From contig CAYTFK010000288.1 in assembly GCA_964436865.1 (NCBI GenBank), positions 1 through 9,140 of the forward strand: a stretch of 9,140 nucleotides of DNA. The letters are read 5' to 3'. This document shows, one piece after another, positions 1-6,856 of this stretch. Origin of the DNA: JAXGPP01 sp964436865. GTDB taxonomy: Bacteria; Planctomycetota; Planctomycetia; Pirellulales; Thermoguttaceae. How positions within the stretch are numbered: position 1 is the stretch's first letter; each line of letters opens with the position of its first letter. The notes under the pieces were generated by a model. That model saw only the letters and a program-made list of their open reading frames with translations. It was not told the DNA's origin and did no database searches. Position numbers and translations under genes: made by a program.

Positions 1-23
1 GTCGCTATCAAGATCGAGGCTGC

Positions 24-3000
24 ATGGCTAACGACGTCGAGACGCAAGCGCCGGTGAGTCCGCCGGAAGCGGAGATGGAGCACGGCACGTACGAGGTGAT
101 CCGCAACCGGCTGGCGGCGGCCGGGCGGGAACTGCGCGGCCGACTGGAGCAGCTCAATGCCGCCCGGAAGTCGGTATTCGGCGCGATTGAGACAAGGCTG
201 CTGGCGACTGAGCGGGTGACGACCGAGCACCACTGCGCGCCGCGCGACATGACGCCGCTGGGAAACCGGTTTCTCTTCGGCTTCAACGTGCACCTGGGGC
301 TGAAGTCGGTTGCCGAGCCGAAGGATGTACTGGCGGCTTATGAGTTCCGCGACCACACGTTCCACGCACTGCCGCTGGACCTGATCGCCGACGAGCGTTT
401 CCACCGGGAGTTTGCCGAGCTCTACAAGTATTACCGCAAAGCGCGGTTCGCCGAGTTCGCCCGGCTGGGGCCGCACCTCTACATGGTGTTCCGCGTCGGC
501 GACGACGCCCGCGATGTGAAGACGTTCAAGTGGCTCGTCGAGGGCGACAAGCTCATCTACATGGGCAACCGCAGCGAGCACGAGGTCCGCTTGCCGTCCC
601 AGCACGAGTTCACCTGGACGCGGACCCACCGCGACATGCATGCCAAGGGGCTGCACCCGCACGTGAACATCGAAGACCGCGTGTTTGTCGAGACTGTCGG
701 GGGTGATCTGACCATCAAGGTGGAAAACAACACCGACTCGGGCGAGGGGATCTACCGCGAGCCGGTCGATGATCCCGATCAGACGCTCGACGACGCCGAG
801 ATCTTCTACGCGATCATCGGCAACCTGATCCTGCTCAAGGTGCGGCCCTACCAGGAACCGAGATACCGCTACCTGGTGTTCAGCGAGAAGGTCCAGGCGG
901 TGTACCGGCTCGACGCCATCGAGCATGCCTGCCTGCTGCTGCCGGAAGACCAGGGGATCGTGTTTCCCAACGGCTACGTGCTGCAGACGGGGGAGTGCAA
1001 GATCTTCGAAAGCCAGCCGGCGGAACTCGCGTTCCGCCAACGGGTGCAGTCGCCCAACGGCGAGGACAACCTGTTCGTATTCTATCACCGCGACGGCATC
1101 TACTCGCTGCTGCCCTACAACATCATCGAGCAGAAGGTGGATACGCCGATGCTTTGCAACGGCTATGCCCTGTTCGAAAGCGGCGAACTGGTGTACTTCA
1201 AGGCCCAGGACGAGCCGCAGCGGCACCACGCGCTGCAAATCTGGCAGACGCCGTTTGTCGGCCCCGACTACCAGATTCCCTCGCAGAGCGACTCGTATCT
1301 CTACAAGGTGGGCAATCGCGATATTGTGCGCGGCATGGCCGAGTGCCGCGAGGTGCTCGCGCTGCTGGCGAAGGAAGACACCTACGTCAACCTGTTCGTC
1401 GATCTGGCCCGGCGGACCGCCGACATCCTTGACAGCTACCACTGGCTCGACCACGCCGAGGCGTACAACCTGCGCGAAATTCTCGTGCAGATCAGAGACG
1501 CGGCCCAGGCGGCGATCAGCGAGTATGAGAAGGTCGCCGCGGTCCGCCGCAGCACGGCCGAACAGCTCAAGCAGGTTTCCAGTAAGACGCGGCAGGCGAT
1601 CGCCGCGGCGCGGTCACGGCGGTTTGAGGTGATCGGCGACTATGTCCATTCACTGGGCGAACTGCGAACGGTCCGCGGAGAACTGGTCGCGCTGCGAAGC
1701 CTGCGGTACATCGACCGCCCGCAGGTCGACGCCCTGGAAGACGAAGTCCGGCAGCAGTCGGAACGCCTGGCGCGCGATGCGGTGACATTCCTGCTCAAAC
1801 CAGAAGCCCTGTCGCCGTACGAGTCGGCCGTTGAGGGGTTTCGTTCGAGGATTGCCGGGCTGGAGAAGGTGGCCGATGCAAGGAAGCTTGAGGAGGAGAT
1901 CGGCGCGGGCTCGCGCGAATTGGAGATGCTTACCGAGGTGGTGAGCAACCTCAAGATCGACGATGCCACCCAGCGGACGGCGATCATCGATCGTATCTCG
2001 GCCATCTACTCGCGGATCAACCAGGTGCGGGCGGCGCTGAAGACCCGGGCGGGCGAGTTGATGAAGGTCGAGGGGCAGGCCGAATTCACTTCGCAGCTCA
2101 AGCTCATCAGCCAGAGCATCGTCGGCTACCTCGATGCCTGCGACACGCCGGAGCGGTGCGACGAGTATCTCACCAAGATGCTCGTGCAGGTCGAGGAGCT
2201 GGAAGGCCGCTTCGCGGAGTTCGACGAGTTCGTCGTGGCGCTGGCCGAGAAACGCGAGGAGATCTACGCGGCCTTCGAGAGCCGCAAGCTGCAACTGGTC
2301 GAGGCGCGCAACCGCCGCGCGACCGCGCTGGCGGCCGCGGCCGACCGGATCCTCAAAGGGATCAAGGGGCGCGTCGACCAACTGCAGGCCGTGAGCGAGA
2401 TCCACGGCTACTATGCCTCGGACCTGATGATCGAGAAGGTCCGCGACATCGTCCGCCAACTGGCGGAGCTGGGCGACACGGTCAAGGTCGACGATATCGA
2501 GAGCCGCCTGACGACGATTCGCGAAGACGCCGTCCGCCAGCTCAAGGATCGCCAGGATCTCTACGAAGACGGCCAGCAGGTGCTCCGCTTCGGCAATCAC
2601 CGCTTCTCGGTGAATCGCCAGGTATTCGACCTGACCACCGTGCTGCGCGACGGCGAGATGTATTTCCATCTCACGGGCACGAACTATTTTGACCGCATCA
2701 CCGAGCCGGGGTTTCTCGCCACCCGTGAGGTCTGGTCGCAGGAAGTCGTTTCCGAGACCGCCGACGTGTATCGCGGCGAGTACCTGGCGTATCAGATTCT
2801 CCGCGCGCTCGATGGAGGCGACGCGGCGGAGATGGAACGGCTTCGCCAGGCCGAAGAGGCGCAGCTTACGGCGTATGTCCAGCAATTCATGGCCTCGCGC
2901 TACGACGAGGCCTATGTGAAGGGCGTCCACGACCACGACGCGGCGAAGCTGCTGCGCGTATTGCTCGAACTGCGGGCGACGGCCGGGCTATTGCGATACC

Positions 3001-5351
3001 ACCCGCGGGCGCGGGCGCTGGCCCGTGTGTTCTGGCACCAGTTTCCCGATGCCGATCGGCGAGGGCGGATTGCCGCGCAGCTTCGCGGGTTCGGCGCTGC
3101 GCGACAACTGTTTCCAGGAACCGAAGCCGACGCGCACTACGTGGCCGAGCTGGCAGAACTGATCGGCAAGTTCGCCGCCGACACCCGGCTGTTTGACGTT
3201 GACCTGTCGGCACAGGCGGCCGAGTACCTGTTTGAGGAGCTGACCGGCGGCGGACCGTTCATCATCAGCGCGGCTGCTCGGGACCTGTATCAGGCGTTCC
3301 AGGATCATCTCAGAGAGCGGAACGCCCTGGAGAGTTTTCGGGCCGCTGTGGAGTCGGTGCGGTCCGACGCCGCCAGCGCATTCCGATTGGCCCGCGACTG
3401 GATCGAGGCGTTTCTGGCAACCCGAGACGAAGCGATCGATCGCGACTACGCCGACAAGCTGGCCGCGCTGGCGCTCGCCGGCATGCCGGAGGGCGGGCCG
3501 GTGATCGAGGCGGCCGTCGTTCAGGATGTGCCGGGCATGGTGGGCAATCACCGGCTCATCCAGGGCGGCACGTACCGGCTCGACTACAGCGATTTCCTGC
3601 TCAAACTGGAACGTTACCAGGCCCGCGTCGTGCCGCAGTTCGAGGCCTTCCGGCGGCAGAAGCAGTTGCTGCTGGAACGGGAGCGGGAGCGAATGCGGCT
3701 TGATGAGTTCCGCCCCCGCGTGCTGACTTCATTTGTCCGCAACAAGCTCATCGACGAAGTGTACCTGCCGCTGGTGGGCGACAACCTGGCGAAGCAACTA
3801 GGCGTGGTGGGCGAGCAGAAGCGGACCGACCGGATGGGCCTGCTGTTGGTGATTTCGCCGCCCGGCTACGGCAAGACGACGCTTATGGAGTACATCGCCA
3901 ACCGGCTGGGGATCGTCTTCATGAAGATCAACGGCCCGGCTCTGGGGCACCAGGTTACGTCGCTCGATCCAGCGGAGACATCGAACGCCGCGGCCCGCGA
4001 GGAAATTGAGAAGTTTAACCTGGCGTTCGAGATGGGCGACAACGTGATGATCTATCTCGACGACATCCAACACTGCAACCCGGAGCTGTTGCAGAAGTTT
4101 ATTTCGCTTTGCGACGCGCAGCGGAAGGTCGAGGGCGTCTATCGCGGCCGCACACGGACCTACGATCTGCGCGGCAAGAAGGTGGCCGTGGTGATGGCGG
4201 GCAACCCGTACACCGAGAGCGGCGAGAAGTTCAAGATTCCCGACATGCTGGCGAACCGGGCCGACACGTACAACCTTGGCGAGATCATCGGTCCCAAGGC
4301 CGATCTGTTCGAGATGAGCTACCTGGAGAACGCGCTGACCTCCAACGCGGTGCTCGCCAGGCTGGCCGGCCGCAGCCAGAAAGACGTCTATGCGATCATT
4401 CGGATGGCCGAGACTAACTCGCAGGAAGGAGTGGAGTTGGAGGCCTCGTACTCCCTGGCCGAAGTGAACGAGATGGTCGAGGTGATGCGCAAGCTGATGC
4501 GCGTCCGCGACGTGGTGCTCCGGGTGAACCAGGAGTACATCCGCTCGGCGGCCACCGCCGACGAGTACCGCACCGAGCCTCCGTTCCGGCTCCAGGGCTC
4601 GTACCGCAACATGAACCGCATTGCCGAACGGGTGGTGGCGATCATGACCCGGCAGGAGTTGGACGACCTGATCCTGGCCAGTTACACCAACGATGCCCAG
4701 ACGCTGACCACCGGCGCCGAATCAAATCTGCTGAAGTTCAAGGAGCTGACCGGGCGGCTCAACACGCAGGAGGCGGCGCGGTGGGAAGAGATCAAGAAGA
4801 CGTATCGCCGCAACGTGCAGCTTCGCGGCGTGGGAGAAGACGAGAAGTTTGGCCAGCTCATCGTCCAGCTTACGAGCTTTAGCGACGGCCTGGACCAGAT
4901 CCGCCAGACGCTCTCGGCCGGGATGGCCCGGATGCTTGACGAGCAGGCCCGAACGGCGAACGGCGATGGCAAGGTTGTCACCGCCGCTTTCGCACCGCAG
5001 ACGCTCGACAGCCTGGCGAGCCTGGTGCGGGAGTCTCTCACCGCCATCGAGGAGGCGGCGCGACCCGTTCCGGCGCCGAGCGGGCCGCCTGAAGTGCACA
5101 TCGTCAGCCGGGTACCCTCGGCCATTCTCAACGTTCTCCGACAGCAGTTTCGCCTCATGCACGGCTGGCTCGAGCCGCTGCGCCGGCAGTCGCAACGGCA
5201 GGACCAGACGCTCCAGTCGCTCGAGCAACTGGTCCAGGAGAATCTCGCTAGCCTCCGCGAGCTGATCTCGCGGCTGGAAGAGTCGGCCCGCACGGGGAGT
5301 GGCGGCACTGCTGGGCCGGCGGAGCACCAGCTTGACTCGCCGGCGGAATGA
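24..5351 (+). CDS. Giant DUF3686-type AAA+ ATPase (often labelled 'DNA repair ATPase')
   Basis: This is a 1775-residue cytoplasmic ATPase with no signal peptide or membrane segment. Residues 1 to about 470 are beta-rich and match my memory of DUF3686 (e.g. FLFGFNVHLGLKS at 83-95; FVFYHRDGIYSLLPYN from 351). About 490-845 is charged, helical and probably coiled coil. A beta-rich island lies at 850-892, followed by helices to about 1165. The AAA+ module spans about 1235-1550: Walker A GYGKTT (K1284), Walker B IYLDD (D1346, D1347), sensor 1 N1394, an arginine in LANRAD (R1412), and a sensor 2 candidate in GSYRNMNR (R1528). The tail is again coiled coil. The substrate is unknown. The 'DNA repair' name comes from automatic annotation, and I see no nuclease, helicase or DNA-binding motif. 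ATG 24 is chosen because GAGG at 16-19 precedes it and the family-like GTYEVIRNRL starts soon after. The frame stays open to the left edge, so a further upstream start is not excluded. ATG 75 is less likely. The family call is confident; the role is not. Confidence 0.93.
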   Translation: MANDVETQAPVSPPEAEMEHGTYEVIRNRLAAAGRELRGRLEQLNAARKSVFGAIETRLLATERVTTEHHCAPRDMTPLGNRFLFGFNVHLGLKSVAEPKDVLAAYEFRDHTFHALPLDLIADERFHREFAELYKYYRKARFAEFARLGPHLYMVFRVGDDARDVKTFKWLVEGDKLIYMGNRSEHEVRLPSQHEFTWTRTHRDMHAKGLHPHVNIEDRVFVETVGGDLTIKVENNTDSGEGIYREPVDDPDQTLDDAEIFYAIIGNLILLKVRPYQEPRYRYLVFSEKVQAVYRLDAIEHACLLLPEDQGIVFPNGYVLQTGECKIFESQPAELAFRQRVQSPNGEDNLFVFYHRDGIYSLLPYNIIEQKVDTPMLCNGYALFESGELVYFKAQDEPQRHHALQIWQTPFVGPDYQIPSQSDSYLYKVGNRDIVRGMAECREVLALLAKEDTYVNLFVDLARRTADILDSYHWLDHAEAYNLREILVQIRDAAQAAISEYEKVAAVRRSTAEQLKQVSSKTRQAIAAARSRRFEVIGDYVHSLGELRTVRGELVALRSLRYIDRPQVDALEDEVRQQSERLARDAVTFLLKPEALSPYESAVEGFRSRIAGLEKVADARKLEEEIGAGSRELEMLTEVVSNLKIDDATQRTAIIDRISAIYSRINQVRAALKTRAGELMKVEGQAEFTSQLKLISQSIVGYLDACDTPERCDEYLTKMLVQVEELEGRFAEFDEFVVALAEKREEIYAAFESRKLQLVEARNRRATALAAAADRILKGIKGRVDQLQAVSEIHGYYASDLMIEKVRDIVRQLAELGDTVKVDDIESRLTTIREDAVRQLKDRQDLYEDGQQVLRFGNHRFSVNRQVFDLTTVLRDGEMYFHLTGTNYFDRITEPGFLATREVWSQEVVSETADVYRGEYLAYQILRALDGGDAAEMERLRQAEEAQLTAYVQQFMASRYDEAYVKGVHDHDAAKLLRVLLELRATAGLLRYHPRARALARVFWHQFPDADRRGRIAAQLRGFGAARQLFPGTEADAHYVAELAELIGKFAADTRLFDVDLSAQAAEYLFEELTGGGPFIISAAARDLYQAFQDHLRERNALESFRAAVESVRSDAASAFRLARDWIEAFLATRDEAIDRDYADKLAALALAGMPEGGPVIEAAVVQDVPGMVGNHRLIQGGTYRLDYSDFLLKLERYQARVVPQFEAFRRQKQLLLERERERMRLDEFRPRVLTSFVRNKLIDEVYLPLVGDNLAKQLGVVGEQKRTDRMGLLLVISPPGYGKTTLMEYIANRLGIVFMKINGPALGHQVTSLDPAETSNAAAREEIEKFNLAFEMGDNVMIYLDDIQHCNPELLQKFISLCDAQRKVEGVYRGRTRTYDLRGKKVAVVMAGNPYTESGEKFKIPDMLANRADTYNLGEIIGPKADLFEMSYLENALTSNAVLARLAGRSQKDVYAIIRMAETNSQEGVELEASYSLAEVNEMVEVMRKLMRVRDVVLRVNQEYIRSAATADEYRTEPPFRLQGSYRNMNRIAERVVAIMTRQELDDLILASYTNDAQTLTTGAESNLLKFKELTGRLNTQEAARWEEIKKTYRRNVQLRGVGEDEKFGQLIVQLTSFSDGLDQIRQTLSAGMARMLDEQARTANGDGKVVTAAFAPQTLDSLASLVRESLTAIEEAARPVPAPSGPPEVHIVSRVPSAILNVLRQQFRLMHGWLEPLRRQSQRQDQTLQSLEQLVQENLASLRELISRLEESARTGSGGTAGPAEHQLDSPAE

Positions 5352-5433
5352 TTGGCTCGCGACGGGTTGCCGCGTAAGATGCATCGCCGGGCCGGCACGG
5401 GTTTCGGTCTGGGCATGATCTCCCGCGAGCCAA
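5352..5433. repeat. 10-base perfect inverted repeat framing the intergenic gap
   Basis: TTGGCTCGCG at 5352-5361 is the exact reverse complement of CGCGAGCCAA at 5424-5433. The left arm begins at the base after the ATPase stop codon, and the right arm ends nine bases before the ATG of the propeller gene. The 62-base interior contains the palindrome GATGCATC (5378-5385) and GCCGGGCCGGC (5386-5396), which could form inner hairpins. There is no T-run, so this is not a canonical intrinsic terminator. It could be a transcript structure, a protein-binding site or chance in GC-rich DNA. No promoter-like -35/-10 pair was seen in this gap. Confidence 0.45.
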
Positions 5434-5442
5434 GAATCCCAC

Positions 5443-6795
5443 ATGAAGACCGCTTTTTTCTCAAGTGTTGTTGCTCTGCTGGCAACTGCCCTCTTTCTGA
5501 CCACGCGCGGCGCCGACGCCGACGACAATTGGCCGCAGTTCCGCGGTCCCGGGGCACGAGGCATCAGCGACCATCCGGGTTTGCCCGACCGGTGGTCGGC
5601 TACCGAAAATGTCGCCTGGAAGACCGACCTGCCGGGCCGAGGCTGGTCGTCGCCGATCGTCTGGGGCGACCGGGTGTTTCTCACCACGGCGATCAGTTCG
5701 GGCGATGCCGAGGCGCCCAAGCAAGGGTTCTACCTCGGCGGCGAGCGGCCGACTCCCGAGGCCGAGCACGAGTGGAAAGTGTTCTGCCTCGCGCTGGACG
5801 ATGGTAGCGTGCTCTGGGAGCGGACGGTGCATCGCGGCAAGCCCGCGACGTCGATCCATCTCAAGAACAGCTACGCCTCCGAGACGCCGGTGACTGACGG
5901 CCAGCGTGTTTACGCCTACTTCGGCAATATCGGGCTGTTCGCTCTCGACTTAGAGGGCGAACTCGTCTGGTCGAAGCGATTCGAACCGCGTGAGACCCGC
6001 GAAGGCTGGGGCACGGCGGCCTCGCCGGCGCTCTGGGGCGATCGGATCTACATCGTCAACGACAACGAGGAGCAATCGTACCTCGTGGCGATCGACAAGC
6101 ACAGCGGCGAAGAGGCGTGGCGGGTCGACCGCGACGAGAAGAGCAACTGGTCGACCCCGTACGTCTGGCAGAACGAGCTGCGGACCGAGATCGTCACGCC
6201 GGGCACTGGCAAGACGCGGTCGTACGACCTGGAGGGCAATCTCCTGTGGTGGTTCGAGGGCATGTCGGGGATCACGATCGCAACACCCTACGCCGATAAC
6301 GGCCTGCTGTACGTCACTTCGGGCTTCGTCGCCAGTCCGCAGCGGCCGATCTATGCGATCCGGCCGGGCGGCAAGGGCGACATCACGCTGGCCGAGGGCG
6401 CCGTTTCCAGCGAGCACATCGCCTGGTGCCAGCCCATGGCGGCCCCCTACAATCCGAGCACGCTCGTCTACCAGGGCCGGCTCCACGTGCTGTACGACCG
6501 CGGCATGGTGGCCTGCTACGACGCGAAGACCGGGGCGGAAATCTACGGCCGCCAGCGGATTCCCGGCGGCGGCAACTTCACCGCCAGCCCGTGGGCTTAC
6601 GATGGCAAGGTGTTCTGCCTGAGCGAAGCGGGCACCACCTTCGTTGCGCGTGCCGGCGACACGCTCGAAGTGCTGCACACGAATGCCTTGGCTGAGGACG
6701 ACATGGCCCTGGCCACCCCTGCCATGGCCGGCGACCGGTTGCTGCTGCGGACTGCCGCCCGGCTCTACTGCATTCGCGCGGAAGGCAACAAGTAG
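5443..6795 (+). CDS. Exported PQQ-like beta-propeller repeat protein
   Basis: This is a 450-residue protein with a clear signal peptide: MK, then a hydrophobic stretch from about residue 4 to 19, and a likely signal peptidase I site after ADA at residue 26. The mature part starts DDNWPQFRGPGARG, an opening I associate with the large PQQ-like families of planctomycetes. Eight strand-start motifs of the type S/A/E-x-P occur near residues 69, 147, 193, 237, 280, 333, 381 and 424. Five of them are soon followed by G-D/Q/K-(R)-V/I/L-hydrophobic strands, and several repeats end in D-x-x-G-x-x-x-W-like turns (ALDLEGELVW, AIDKHSGEEAW, YDLEGNLLWW). This fits an eight-bladed propeller. PQQ itself need not be bound; such proteins are often scaffolds or binding proteins, and BamB is a distant relative. 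The ATG is fixed by the signal peptide. No good Shine-Dalgarno precedes it. It lies 91 bases downstream of the ATPase gene on the same strand. The specific function is unknown. Confidence 0.93.
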   Translation: MKTAFFSSVVALLATALFLTTRGADADDNWPQFRGPGARGISDHPGLPDRWSATENVAWKTDLPGRGWSSPIVWGDRVFLTTAISSGDAEAPKQGFYLGGERPTPEAEHEWKVFCLALDDGSVLWERTVHRGKPATSIHLKNSYASETPVTDGQRVYAYFGNIGLFALDLEGELVWSKRFEPRETREGWGTAASPALWGDRIYIVNDNEEQSYLVAIDKHSGEEAWRVDRDEKSNWSTPYVWQNELRTEIVTPGTGKTRSYDLEGNLLWWFEGMSGITIATPYADNGLLYVTSGFVASPQRPIYAIRPGGKGDITLAEGAVSSEHIAWCQPMAAPYNPSTLVYQGRLHVLYDRGMVACYDAKTGAEIYGRQRIPGGGNFTASPWAYDGKVFCLSEAGTTFVARAGDTLEVLHTNALAEDDMALATPAMAGDRLLLRTAARLYCIRAEGNK

Positions 6796-6820
6796 ATCAG
6801 GCGCTTGCGATACCTCGCTT

Positions 6821-6836
6821 CCGGCTATGTGGCCGG
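6821..6836. terminator. Weak hairpin between convergent genes
   Basis: CCGGC at 6821-6825 pairs with GCCGG at 6832-6836 around a six-base loop. It sits in the 61-base gap between the stop codons of the propeller gene (6793-6795) and the glycosidase gene (6857-6859), where a bidirectional terminator would be expected. The stem is only five pairs and has no T-run on either strand, so any termination here may be Rho-dependent or absent. This is a positional inference only. Confidence 0.15.
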
Positions 6837-6856
6837 CTCGTCGGGCCAGCCGCGTT

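Noticed and set aside
1650..2936. 428-codon open frame on the minus strand opposite the ATPase gene
   Set aside because: It mirrors the codon bias of the GC-rich gene on the other strand. Its translation shows no recognisable motif, while the plus-strand frame has a full domain series.
24..5351. Role of the ATPase in DNA repair
   Set aside because: The name is an automatic one. I see no SMC/Rad50 hinge, zinc hook, nuclease or helicase motif, and the AAA+ core lies near the C-terminus and is not split around the coiled coil.
4722..5720. 332-codon minus-strand open frame spanning the ATPase 3' end and the propeller 5' end
   Set aside because: It covers two supported genes and their gap, and its product is low complexity with no domain. 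Long antisense frames are expected in GC-rich DNA.
5352..5807. 151-codon plus-strand frame with a TTG start in the gap, running into the propeller gene
   Set aside because: It is out of frame with the propeller gene, which has a clear signal peptide, and its product is arginine-rich with no motif.
5443..6795. Calling the propeller protein BamB
   Set aside because: It has a similar fold, but there is no lipobox cysteine at the signal peptide end, and the opening is typical of a planctomycete-expanded family, not of the assembly-machine lipoprotein.
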